Positions 7,293 through 15,121 of a stretch of DNA of 64,000 nt are shown here, one piece after another. Position numbers and translations under genes: made by a program. Within the stretch, counting starts at the first letter, position 1, and each line of letters starts with the position of its first letter. This DNA comes from an uncultured Sulfurovum sp. (lineage in GTDB: Bacteria > Campylobacterota > Campylobacteria > Campylobacterales > Sulfurovaceae): positions 1-64,000 of the forward strand of contig CACVAP010000059.1 of NCBI GenBank assembly GCA_902727895.1, given 5' to 3'. The notes beneath the pieces were generated by a model. It was not told the DNA's origin. It did no database searches and was given only the letters and a program-made list of their open reading frames with translations.

Positions 7293-9002
7293 ATGATTAA
7301 TGTACAAGCATCTCTTATCAATAAGTACCCACAAGTAGAAACCATACCCAAACCTCTACGCCTACCATTTTTCTCTGCTATCAAAAAAATCATACATGAA
7401 AATGATATTAATATTTTTTTAGAAGAAAAACGTTATGCTGGACCTTTTACCTTTGTAGAGTCTGTTTTAGACCATTTTAACTTTTCCTATAAGTTCGCAT
7501 CAAACCAAATTGAAAACATTCCAGCTACAGGACGTGTGGTGATTATTGCAAACCATCCTTTAGGTGCTTTGGATGCACTTTCATTAATTCACTTAGTTAA
7601 ACGGGTAAGATCTGACATCAAAGTAGTTGCCAACGATATTCTTTCAAACATAGAACAACTCAAACCCATACTTGTAGGTGTCAATACCTTTGGCTCAACC
7701 CTCTCAAAAGATTCCGTTAAACAAATTTCAGATGCCTTAGAAAATGAAGAAGTGTTAATTGTTTTTCCATCGGGTGAAGTATCACGAGCAGGTGCCAATG
7801 GCATTAAAGATACCCAATGGCAAAAAGGCTTTCTAAAGTTTGTAAACAAAAGTAAATCAGCCATTGTTCCCATACATATCAATGCGAGGAACTCCACACT
7901 GTTTTACACCCTCTCTTCTTTGAACAAAAGCTTATCAGCCATTTTATTGGCGCATGAGATGTTTAAACAAAAAGAGGGCTCACTTGAATTTACTATCGGT
8001 GAAAGTATTCCTTATAAAAACTATAAGAATTCTCTTTTAGATACCAAATCTCAAGTCAAACTTTTTAAAAAACATCTCTACCGTATTGCCAAAGGTAAAA
8101 AACCTATTTTCAATACGCAAAAATGCATTGCCCATCCAGAAGATAGAGTCGCACTCAAACAAGAACTAAAAAACTCTCAACTTTTAGGGAAAACCAATGA
8201 TGATAAAAAGATTTATCTTTATGAATATGAGCAAGGCTCTATTGTCCTTCAAGAGATAAGCCGACTGCGTGAATACAGTTTTAGGAAAGTAGATGAAGGT
8301 ACTGGTAAAAAAAGAGATAAGGATGAATATGACTACTACTATAAACACATTATTTTATGGGATGATGATGCTTTAGAGATTGTAGGTTCTTATCGTATTG
8401 CTGAAAGTAATTTTGTACATGAATACTACGGAGTAGAAGGGTTTTATACCAACACTTTATTTAGATTTGACGAACAATTTGAGCCCTATCTAAATAATTC
8501 TGTTGAACTTGGTAGAAGTTTTGTGCAACCTAAATATTGGGGAAGTAGAGCTTTAGATTATCTTTGGCAAGGCATCGGTGCGTACCTAAATGAAAATCAA
8601 CATATTAAATATCTCTTTGGTGCTGTCACACTTAGTGGAACTATGAATCATAATGCCCAAGAGTTAATTCTTTATTATTACAATAAATACTATGGCAATA
8701 AACAAGAGCTACTCAATCCAAAAAATGAATTTAAATTTATGCAAAACAATCTAGATGATTTAGCCTCTATTTTTCATGCAGACAATGCAAGAGAAGACTT
8801 CATTGTTTTACGAGAGCAATTAGCCTATTATGGCGTGAGTGTTCCAACCCTCTACAAACAATATGCTGACTTATGTGAAGAAGACGGTATCTCTTTTATG
8901 GGGTATAACATAGACAAAGATTTTGAGAATTGTATAGACAGTTTTATTTTGGTAGAAGTTGATAAAATGAAAGAGAAGAAACGGAAGCGTTATATTAAGT
9001 AG
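7293..9002 (+). CDS. olsF: OlsF-type bifunctional acyltransferase for ornithine-lipid synthesis
   Basis: 569 aa with two acyltransferase parts. The N-terminal PlsC/OlsA-like domain carries NHPLGALD (87-94) and FPSGEVSRA (about 158-166). The C-terminal GNAT/OlsB-like domain (about 300-530) has LREYSFRKV and VELGRSF. This fusion is the arrangement of OlsF, which N-acylates ornithine and then O-acylates the product to make phosphorus-free ornithine lipids in the inner membrane. In several bacteria this replaces phospholipids under phosphate limitation, and a two-repeat Pho-type promoter lies directly upstream. A related hemolysin-like acyltransferase with another acceptor is possible, but the neighbourhood favours ornithine lipid. 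Confidence 0.8.
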   Translation: MINVQASLINKYPQVETIPKPLRLPFFSAIKKIIHENDINIFLEEKRYAGPFTFVESVLDHFNFSYKFASNQIENIPATGRVVIIANHPLGALDALSLIHLVKRVRSDIKVVANDILSNIEQLKPILVGVNTFGSTLSKDSVKQISDALENEEVLIVFPSGEVSRAGANGIKDTQWQKGFLKFVNKSKSAIVPIHINARNSTLFYTLSSLNKSLSAILLAHEMFKQKEGSLEFTIGESIPYKNYKNSLLDTKSQVKLFKKHLYRIAKGKKPIFNTQKCIAHPEDRVALKQELKNSQLLGKTNDDKKIYLYEYEQGSIVLQEISRLREYSFRKVDEGTGKKRDKDEYDYYYKHIILWDDDALEIVGSYRIAESNFVHEYYGVEGFYTNTLFRFDEQFEPYLNNSVELGRSFVQPKYWGSRALDYLWQGIGAYLNENQHIKYLFGAVTLSGTMNHNAQELILYYYNKYYGNKQELLNPKNEFKFMQNNLDDLASIFHADNAREDFIVLREQLAYYGVSVPTLYKQYADLCEEDGISFMGYNIDKDFENCIDSFILVEVDKMKEKKRKRYIK

Positions 9003-9097
9003 TTGGCTTTTAAATAAGCTAACTAAGACCTCACTCTTCTGAAGTGTGATTAAGTAAAAAGTAGTTATTGATGTATAGAAAGTAGGCGTTAAATAAA

Positions 9098-9166
9098 CTA
9101 TTTAACAGTTCGTGCGAGTAAAAATACAATCGTCCAAAACAGTGGGATGATAAGATTAATATCCAT
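9098..9166 (-). CDS. Putative 22-aa single-helix membrane peptide
   Basis: ATG to TAG, 22 codons: MDINLIIPLFWTIV then FLLARTVK. One hydrophobic segment followed by a basic tail is the shape of small inner-membrane regulatory peptides. AAGGAG lies 8 nt before the ATG. A consensus -10 TATAAT preceded by two Pho-type repeats is 29 nt upstream, overlapping the end of phoB-like coding sequence. I recognise no family. The combination of promoter, ribosome-binding site and membrane-like sequence makes translation plausible; coding at this length cannot be proven from sequence alone. Confidence 0.6.
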   Translation of the reverse strand: MDINLIIPLFWTIVFLLARTVK

Positions 9167-9194
9167 TGTGATGCTCCTTATGTTGATATGTAAG

Positions 9195-9228
9195 ATTATA
9201 TAAAAAATAGATAACAAATGAATAACAT
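9195..9228 (-). promoter_or_regulatory. Pho-box promoter of the 22-aa ORF
   Basis: Minus strand: ATGTTATTCAT (9228-9218) and TTGTTATCTAT (9217-9207), a 6-nt spacer, then -10 TATAAT (9200-9195). It starts just past the stop codon of the response regulator gene, so the small ORF has its own promoter as well as possible read-through. Confidence 0.75.
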
Positions 9229-9232
9229 TTTG

Positions 9233-9916
9233 TTACACCAATTTATAACCTACATTACGAATAGGAACCAGATATTCTTTTTCACCTGTTGGGTCTATTT
9301 TTTTCTTTAATCTACTGATGGTTACATTAATGGTTTTTTCATGAAAGTCCATTCCTTCATCATGCCATACTTCTTCTCTTAGAAAGTCACGTTCTAAAGC
9401 TTGATTTGGGTTCTTAATAAAAGTATATAAGAGTTCAAACTCTAAATTTGTAAGTTCAATGGCTTCGCCAGTAATGGAAATTTCATGCTTTTTAATATCC
9501 ATAACAATGTCACGATGTTTAAGTTTTTCACTTTGAAGAGCACCTGAGCGTTTTAAAACGGCTTTAACCCGTAATATTAACTCTTTAGGACTAAAAGGTT
9601 TTGTCATATAATCATCAGCACCTCGTTCAAAACCCTCTTCAAGGTCAGACTCTTTGTCTCTTGCTGTTAAAAAAATAACGGGGATAGTATAACCAAGGGA
9701 ACGAAGCTCTGCGACAAACTCTGAACCTTCAACATTGGGTAAGTTTCGATCAACAATCATAAGTGCAGGATTTTCTTCTTCTAAAAACTGTTCAACATTT
9801 TCTGTGGATAAAAAGCCCATGGTTTCAAACCCTGCTTTTTGTAAATGATATTCAACAAGCTCTAAAATATCTTCTTCATCTTCTATAATTACGATCTCTA
9901 AGGATTGATTTTTCAT
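9233..9916 (-). CDS. phoB: PhoB-like OmpR-family response regulator
   Basis: 227 aa from the ATG at 9916. Receiver domain (about 1-120) with the acidic pair EDEED, phospho-acceptor Asp in MIVDRNLP, LTAR and MTKPF; winged-helix DNA-binding domain at the C-terminus (about 135-227, ending RNVGYKLV). A longer ORF opens at 10003, but the extra 29 residues are hydrophobic and unlike any regulator, so the shorter start is preferred. Its own promoter carries the same 11-nt repeats as its neighbours. No sensor kinase adjoins it, so the PhoR partner must lie elsewhere. The PhoB identity rests mainly on the surrounding Pho-type promoters. Confidence 0.8.
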   Translation of the reverse strand: MKNQSLEIVIIEDEEDILELVEYHLQKAGFETMGFLSTENVEQFLEEENPALMIVDRNLPNVEGSEFVAELRSLGYTIPVIFLTARDKESDLEEGFERGADDYMTKPFSPKELILRVKAVLKRSGALQSEKLKHRDIVMDIKKHEISITGEAIELTNLEFELLYTFIKNPNQALERDFLREEVWHDEGMDFHEKTINVTISRLKKKIDPTGEKEYLVPIRNVGYKLV

Positions 9917-9922
9917 AAAATA

Positions 9923-9956
9923 ATTGTAACATACAATGGTAACGAAATGATAACAG
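9923..9956 (-). promoter_or_regulatory. Autoregulatory Pho-box promoter of the response regulator
   Basis: Minus strand: CTGTTATCATT (9956-9946) and TCGTTACCATT (9945-9935), a 6-nt spacer (GTATGT), then -10 TACAAT (9928-9923). Only 6 nt separate the -10 from the ATG, so a transcript started here would be leaderless or nearly so. Confidence 0.75.
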
Positions 9957-9980
9957 AAAATTGTAATAAAGAATGGATAA

Positions 9981-10014
9981 TAATCTACCAAAAGGAGAGA
10001 CAAAAGGTAGATTA
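9981..10014. terminator. Hairpin between the porin and response regulator genes
   Basis: Inverted repeat TAATCTACC / GGTAGATTA (9 bp) with a 16-nt loop; a run of six T follows on the plus strand. It separates the porin gene from the response regulator promoter, but its T-run sits on the wrong side for the porin transcript. Confidence 0.4.
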
Positions 10015-10074
10015 ATTTTTTAATTATTGAAGTGCGTATTTTTAGGTGTTATGCTTCACCCTATTTTCTAAAAA

Positions 10075-11196
10075 TTAGAATTTATAAATCATATCTAACT
10101 GTACACGCTCGTAATCAGCATCTACATCTGAACTACTTTTACTTTCATAGATTTCATTGAAGAAAAAGTTCCCTGCAAGATAAAGGTTTTTACCTGCTTT
10201 GAATTTTCCTCTAATTGCATGACCCTTCGCAGCTGTACCACCACCAAAATTATCTGAATCTGAATATGCACCAAGTACTGCATCTTCTTGAAGCTCAGTA
10301 TACGAGTACTTAACTTGCCAATCTCCAACTTTTTTAGCTTTACCTAATTGAGCTGCTACGTCGTAACCAAAGTTATTGTCGTCTGCACCAAAGTTGTATG
10401 CCACACCTGCTGCAAGTTTTAATGGTTTACCAAATACACTTTTAAGTTGTAGCTCGGCAAATCCTTCTACAAGATGGTAATCATTACTATACTCATCATT
10501 TGCATCTAAGCTATTTCCTTTTCTGCTACCAAAGAGTGTTGAATTCCCTTTAAGACCATCATAAATATAAGCACCTGCACCTAAATTAAGTTTTCCAGCA
10601 TCTACTTTTGTTTTGTGTACATATTGAGCTATTAAAAGATTCACATCGTCCTTTGCAATTGATGCTTCCTCTAATGTTGGTTGATTAATACCTAAAGTAA
10701 CTAACTTGCTATCATCTTTATATTGGTAATTTACCCCATTCATTGAAATATCATTATCCCAAACAAGTTGTGACTTAATAGGTCTATACATCATGTAAGG
10801 CTGTCTACCTATTTTGTATTTAGCATTATCAGACTTGTAAGACAGACCTAAGATATTAAATCTTAATGATTGCCAAAAGTAGTCACTCAAAGGTTGGTCA
10901 TCTTCAAAAGTTTGGTTACCCGAGGTTGGATTGGCAAAACCAGATCTCATACCCGACTCAAAAGTAAGATTATCAGTTAGGTCAACATTTAAACCTAATC
11001 TTAAACGATATCTATTTCTATACTTATTGTCTTTATCGTCTCTTTCGATACTCTCATATCTAAGTCTTAAGTCACCTTTAGCATGAATTCTGTCAAACAT
11101 AGTATTCTCAGCTTTCTCAACTGCTGCTGTTGTTACAGCTGTATCTGCTAACATAATTGTACTTAATGCGATGGTCGATAATAAAATTTTTCTCAT
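10075..11196 (-). CDS. Outer-membrane porin, probably phosphate-stress induced
   Basis: 373 aa. Signal peptide (LLSTIALSTIMLADTA), then repeated amphipathic strands with aromatic girdles and a C-terminal aromatic residue (LDMIYKF), the pattern of a 16-18-strand beta-barrel. Segments such as GDLRLRYESIERDD and YKIGRQPYMMYRP resemble Campylobacterota alginate-export/OprO-P-like barrels. Substrate is not readable from sequence; the three-repeat Pho promoter suggests anion or phosphate-ester entry under phosphate limitation. Confidence 0.7.
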   Translation of the reverse strand: MRKILLSTIALSTIMLADTAVTTAAVEKAENTMFDRIHAKGDLRLRYESIERDDKDNKYRNRYRLRLGLNVDLTDNLTFESGMRSGFANPTSGNQTFEDDQPLSDYFWQSLRFNILGLSYKSDNAKYKIGRQPYMMYRPIKSQLVWDNDISMNGVNYQYKDDSKLVTLGINQPTLEEASIAKDDVNLLIAQYVHKTKVDAGKLNLGAGAYIYDGLKGNSTLFGSRKGNSLDANDEYSNDYHLVEGFAELQLKSVFGKPLKLAAGVAYNFGADDNNFGYDVAAQLGKAKKVGDWQVKYSYTELQEDAVLGAYSDSDNFGGGTAAKGHAIRGKFKAGKNLYLAGNFFFNEIYESKSSSDVDADYERVQLDMIYKF

Positions 11197-11228
11197 GTGA
11201 AAAACCCCTTTGATTTTGTATTGAGCGA

Positions 11229-11273
11229 AGTATAAAACAAAATGGTTACAAAATGATTACACAATGATTACAA
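11229..11273 (-). promoter_or_regulatory. Pho-box promoter of the porin, clearest example
   Basis: Minus strand: TTGTAATCATT (11273-11263), GTGTAATCATT (11262-11252) and TTGTAACCATT (11251-11241), almost identical consecutive 11-mers, then 6 nt (TTGTTT) and -10 TATACT (11234-11229). This is the cleanest set and gives the working consensus TTGTAATCATT. Confidence 0.85.
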
Positions 11274-11361
11274 AGTCATTCCCCTAACAGCAAGATAGGC
11301 ACTTAAAGACTTTTTAGTTAAAATAGTACCCTTTAAAATAGATAGAGGATAACAATAATTT

Positions 11362-12675
11362 ATGATAAAAAAATACCTTATACTAACAATAAGCACCATA
11401 GGATTCTTAATGGCCAACTCCTTGCCACAACACCATACTAAAACACTTGAAAATGGTCTAGAAATAGTCGTTATTCCCATGAAAAATAACTCAAATGTTA
11501 TTACAACAGATATTTTCTACAAAGTAGGAAGTAGAAATGAGGTCATGGGTAAAAGTGGTATTGCACACATGCTTGAACATTTAAACTTTAAGTCAACAAA
11601 AAACCTAGAAGCAGGTGAGTTTGACAAGATTGTTAAATCAAAGGGAGCCACTAACAATGCAGCTACTTCTTTTGACTATACACATTACTACATAAAGTCT
11701 TCTTCAAAAAACTTGGAAACTTCAGTGGAACTTTTCGCAGAACTCATGGAAAACTTGAACCTAAAAGATGAAGAGTTTCAAATAGAACGTGATGTTGTTG
11801 CAGAAGAACGTCGTGTTCGTACCGAAAACCCACCAATTGGATACCTATACTTTAGACTATTTAACACCCATTATGTCTCACATCCTTATCACTGGACACC
11901 TATTGGGTTCATGAATGACATTCAAACTTGGACAATAGAAGACATTAAAGAGTTTCATGGAAAATACTACCAACCAAACAATGCTATCTTAATTGTTACG
12001 GGTGATATTGATGAAAAAGAAGTTTTTAAAACAGCAGAAGCAAAATTTGGGAAGATTAAAAACCATACCAAAGTTCCTGTATTAAAAATCGCTGAGCCAA
12101 AACGTGATGGAAGTATTAGACAGACCATTACTAAAGATAATAATACGATAGACACCATTGCTATTGCCTACCCTATTCCAAATTATGAGCATGAAGACCA
12201 AGTAGTTCTTTCAGCCATTTCAGAACTACTCTCTTCTGGTAAGTCATCGCGTCTATACAAAGAGATTATTGACAAGAAACAAATGGCAAATAGTCTATAT
12301 GGATACAACATGGAACTAACTGACGACGGGATTTTCATGTTTTTAGGTATGGCAAACCCTGGTATTAAGATTGAAGACTTAGAAAAAGAGATTTTAGAAG
12401 AGATAGAAAAAGTAAAATCTGGAGACGTAACAAAAGAAGAACTTGAAAAAGTAAAAATTAATACCAGAGCTGATTTCATCTATTCTTTAGAGGACTCTGC
12501 TGGAGTTAACTCACTTTTTGGTTCTTACCTAGTTAGAGGAAACTTAAAACCTTTACTTGAATATGAAGAGAATTTAGCTAAAATTACACCTGAAATGGTT
12601 ACGAAAGTAGCCAATAAGTATTTTAACAATGACTTAAGCACAACATTAATACTTAAAAAAAAGAATGAAAAGTAG
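11362..12675 (+). CDS. M16-family zinc metallopeptidase
   Basis: 437 aa with a signal peptide (LILTISTIGFLMANS). The inverted zinc motif HMLEH lies near residue 70, and the third ligand Glu is probably in ERDVVAEERR, about 75 residues later. The C-terminal half is the inactive M16 repeat. The single-copy size is typical of bacterial processing-peptidase-like enzymes. It starts a run with dapA and the SDR gene, the same order as Campylobacter jejuni Cj0805-Cj0807. A periplasmic location is inferred from the signal peptide; substrates are unknown. Confidence 0.88.
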   Translation: MIKKYLILTISTIGFLMANSLPQHHTKTLENGLEIVVIPMKNNSNVITTDIFYKVGSRNEVMGKSGIAHMLEHLNFKSTKNLEAGEFDKIVKSKGATNNAATSFDYTHYYIKSSSKNLETSVELFAELMENLNLKDEEFQIERDVVAEERRVRTENPPIGYLYFRLFNTHYVSHPYHWTPIGFMNDIQTWTIEDIKEFHGKYYQPNNAILIVTGDIDEKEVFKTAEAKFGKIKNHTKVPVLKIAEPKRDGSIRQTITKDNNTIDTIAIAYPIPNYEHEDQVVLSAISELLSSGKSSRLYKEIIDKKQMANSLYGYNMELTDDGIFMFLGMANPGIKIEDLEKEILEEIEKVKSGDVTKEELEKVKINTRADFIYSLEDSAGVNSLFGSYLVRGNLKPLLEYEENLAKITPEMVTKVANKYFNNDLSTTLILKKKNEK

Positions 12676-12690
12676 ATAGGAACAAAGTAC

Positions 12691-13584
12691 ATGAGTAACT
12701 TAATTACAGGTGCGACAACAGCACTGATTACCCCATTTAAAAATGGAACACTAGATGAAGCAACTTTTGCAAGACTAATTACACGACAGATCAACAATGG
12801 TATTGATGCTGTTTGCCCTGTAGGAACAACTGGTGAAAGTGCAACACTTAGCCATGAAGAGCATAAGAGATGTATCGAAATTGCTGTGGAAGTTTGTAAA
12901 AATACAAACACAAAGGTTCTTGCAGGTGCAGGATCTAATGCAACACATGAAGCAATTGAAATTGCACAACATGCAGAAAAATGTGGAGTAGATGCTATTT
13001 TTTCTGTAAGCCCTTACTATAATAAGCCTTCCCAAGAAGGTCTTTACCAACATTATAAAGCCATTGCAAAGTCTGTTGAGTTACCCTTTATGCTTTACAA
13101 TGTACCAGGACGAACGGGTGTAGATGTTTCAGCAGATACTGTTTGTAGACTTTTTGATGATGTTCCTAATATTTACGGAATTAAGGAAGCAACTGGTTCA
13201 ATCGAAAGAACAGTTGAACTTTTAGCAAAAAGACCAGATCTTTATGTTTTCTCTGGTGATGATGCTATTGACTATCCAATCTTAGCCAATGGTGGTAAAG
13301 GAATTACTTCAGTTACCTCCAATCTGTTACCAGACATGAAATCTGACCTTGCACACCTAGCTTTAAAGGGTGATTTTGCAGGCTCTAAAGCGATTAACGA
13401 TAAACTCTACAATATAAATAAAGTAATGTTCTGCGAGAGTAATCCTATTCCTATTAAAGCTGCCATGTATATTGCTGGTCTAATTGATACCTTAGAATAC
13501 CGATTGCCATTGGTTCCTCCTTCAATAGAAAATATGAATGCCATCGAAGACATTATGAAAAATTACAACATAGTAGGAGCGTAA
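12691..13584 (+). CDS. dapA: 4-hydroxy-tetrahydrodipicolinate synthase
   Basis: 297 aa, full length. It condenses pyruvate with aspartate semialdehyde in lysine and diaminopimelate synthesis. Visible motifs: GTTGESATLSHEEH (substrate loop), YNVPGRTGV with the catalytic Tyr, and the Schiff-base Lys in YGIKEATGS. It begins 15 nt after the M16 gene and its stop codon directly abuts the next ATG, so the three genes are probably co-transcribed. Confidence 0.95.
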   Translation: MSNLITGATTALITPFKNGTLDEATFARLITRQINNGIDAVCPVGTTGESATLSHEEHKRCIEIAVEVCKNTNTKVLAGAGSNATHEAIEIAQHAEKCGVDAIFSVSPYYNKPSQEGLYQHYKAIAKSVELPFMLYNVPGRTGVDVSADTVCRLFDDVPNIYGIKEATGSIERTVELLAKRPDLYVFSGDDAIDYPILANGGKGITSVTSNLLPDMKSDLAHLALKGDFAGSKAINDKLYNINKVMFCESNPIPIKAAMYIAGLIDTLEYRLPLVPPSIENMNAIEDIMKNYNIVGA

Positions 13585-14364
13585 ATGTCATCTAACAAAG
13601 GTAAAACAGTCGTAATTACAGGTGCAACCAAAGGTATTGGTAAAGCAATTGCAGAGAAATTTGCATCTCAAGGGGTAAATGTTGCATTTACTTACAATTC
13701 AAACGAAGTTGTAGCCAATGAAATTGCAGCAGATTTAGAATCAAGACATGGAATTAAAGCCAAAGCTTATCCTCTAAATATTTTAGAACTTGATGGTTTT
13801 AAACCTCTATTTTTAGCGATTGATGAAGACTTTGATAGAATTGACTTTTTTGTATCAAATGCAATGATTTATGGTCGCCCTGTTGTTGGTGGTTATGGTA
13901 AATTTATGAAACTTAGACCTGCTAAAGGTTTACAAAACATCTATACAGCGACTGTTGGTGCCTTTGTACGTGGTTCTCAAGAAGCTGCTGTACGTATGCA
14001 AAAAGTTGGTGGTGGTGCTATTGTTACCCTTAGTTCAACTGGTAACCTTATCTACATTGACAACTATGCTGGTCATGGAACAAACAAAGCAGCTGTTGAA
14101 GCAATGAGCCGTTATGCTGCTGTTGAACTTGGTGAAATGGGTATTAGAGTAAATGCTGTATCTGGTGGACCAATTGATACGGATGCACTTAAAGCATTTA
14201 CCAACTATGAAGAAGTAAAAGCTGAAACCATTAAGCGTTCAGCTGTAAATAGAATGGGAAGCCCAGATGATTTAGCTGGTGCTGTTTACTTCTTATGTAC
14301 AGATGAAGCATCATGGGTTACAGGTCAAACACTTGTTGTCGATGGTGGAACAACTTTTAGATAA
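13585..14364 (+). CDS. fabL: FabL-type enoyl-ACP reductase (SDR family)
   Basis: 259 aa. Rossmann motif TGATKGIG near the N-terminus. The active site reads IYIDNYAGHGTNKAA: Tyr and Lys are separated by six residues, as in FabI/FabL enoyl-ACP reductases, not by three as in ordinary SDRs. The region RYAAVELGEMGIRVNAVSGG with IDTDALKAF strongly resembles Bacillus FabL from memory. It would reduce trans-2-enoyl-ACP in the last step of fatty-acid elongation. The ATG follows the dapA stop with no gap. Orthologs in Campylobacter are often labelled only as oxidoreductase. Confidence 0.75.
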   Translation: MSSNKGKTVVITGATKGIGKAIAEKFASQGVNVAFTYNSNEVVANEIAADLESRHGIKAKAYPLNILELDGFKPLFLAIDEDFDRIDFFVSNAMIYGRPVVGGYGKFMKLRPAKGLQNIYTATVGAFVRGSQEAAVRMQKVGGGAIVTLSSTGNLIYIDNYAGHGTNKAAVEAMSRYAAVELGEMGIRVNAVSGGPIDTDALKAFTNYEEVKAETIKRSAVNRMGSPDDLAGAVYFLCTDEASWVTGQTLVVDGGTTFR

Positions 14365-14376
14365 AACCTAAAACTC

Positions 14377-14473
14377 GTAGGGTGTTGTCCCCGACAACAC
14401 CGTGTTATATACATTCTAAGTTATATGACAATTTAAATTTCATTTGATGGTGTTTTCGGGGAAAACACCCTAC
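14377..14473. repeat. REPIN-like doublet of two inverted REP palindromes
   Basis: Left unit at 14377-14401: GTAG, then GGTGTTGTC, CCC and GACAACACC. Right unit at 14449-14473 is inverted: GGTGTTTTC, GGG, GAAAACACC, then CTAC. Each is a perfect 9-bp hairpin with a 3-nt loop, each starts with GTAG on its own strand, and the two units are near-exact inverted copies (2 differences in 25) around a 47-nt AT-rich spacer. This is the form of REP doublets mobilised by RAYT transposases; no such transposase is in this window. Confidence 0.75.
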
Positions 14474-14487
14474 CTAGGAATTCTCTC

Positions 14488-15045
14488 ATGCAAAATAACA
14501 AAATTGTAAATATCCCAAATATTCTAGCTTTTATTCGCCTACTTTTAGCCCCTGTCATGTTCATGCTCTTAGTCAATCAAGATGCTGCTATATTTGAAGG
14601 CATCCATCCCTCATGGCTAAACTATGCTGCTGCTTTTATATTTGTTGTCGCTTCAGCAACTGACTTCTTTGATGGTTACATAGCACGTACCTTCAATCAG
14701 ATTACTACGATGGGTAAAATTCTTGACCCCTTAGCTGATAAAATGCTAACCCTTGCAGGGTTCTTAGGTCTAATGATGTTAGGCACAGCTTCTCCTTGGG
14801 CAGTTTTCTTAATCATTACCAGAGAGCTTTTTATTACGGGTCTTAGAGTTTCTGCTGTTGCAGAAGGAATTGACATTGCAGCTTCATGGATGGGTAAAGT
14901 TAAAACAGTGGTTCAAATGATTGCCATTGGTTTCTTACTCATGGGTTGGTATGGAGGAGAAGTTCTTCTTTGGATTGCAGTTGCTCTTACCCTTTACTCA
15001 GGATATGAGTATGTAAGAGACTTTTTTAAATCTGTTAAGATATAA
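14488..15045 (+). CDS. pgsA: CDP-diacylglycerol-glycerol-3-phosphate 3-phosphatidyltransferase
   Basis: 185 aa, with multiple membrane helices. The full CDP-alcohol phosphotransferase signature DGX2ARX8GX3DX3D is visible as DGYIAR...G...D...D (about residues 63-85). It makes phosphatidylglycerophosphate, the committed step to phosphatidylglycerol. It is separated from fabL by the REP doublet, so co-transcription would have to cross a hairpin. Confidence 0.93.
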   Translation: MQNNKIVNIPNILAFIRLLLAPVMFMLLVNQDAAIFEGIHPSWLNYAAAFIFVVASATDFFDGYIARTFNQITTMGKILDPLADKMLTLAGFLGLMMLGTASPWAVFLIITRELFITGLRVSAVAEGIDIAASWMGKVKTVVQMIAIGFLLMGWYGGEVLLWIAVALTLYSGYEYVRDFFKSVKI

Positions 15046-15065
15046 CTTCGCTAAACTCAAGCACA

Positions 15066-15108
15066 TTCGACTACGCTCAGTGACCGTAGCCGAAATCAGG
15101 TCACTAAG
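15066..15108. repeat. Palindromic repeat with two mutually exclusive hairpins
   Basis: TTCGACTACG (15066-15075) can pair with CGTAGCCGAA (15085-15094) with one mismatch. Alternatively CTCAGTGACC (15076-15085) pairs with GGTCACTAAG (15099-15108) with one mismatch. It lies between the convergent ends of pgsA and the next gene. It could be a REP-type dispersed repeat, a terminator, or both. Confidence 0.5.
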
Positions 15109-15121
15109 TGAAGTCTAAATA

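Noticed and set aside
9020-9060. Terminator after the OlsF gene (TCACT...AGTGTGA)
   Set aside because: Only about five pairs can form and there is no T-run; not enough to call.
9917-10003. 29-residue N-terminal extension of the response regulator
   Set aside because: The extension is hydrophobic, unlike the family, and covers the Pho promoter; the ATG at 9916 is the better start.
12525-12911. 128-codon ORF antisense to the M16/dapA junction
   Set aside because: Both strands are explained by well-recognised genes on the plus strand; composition looks like a reading-frame shadow.
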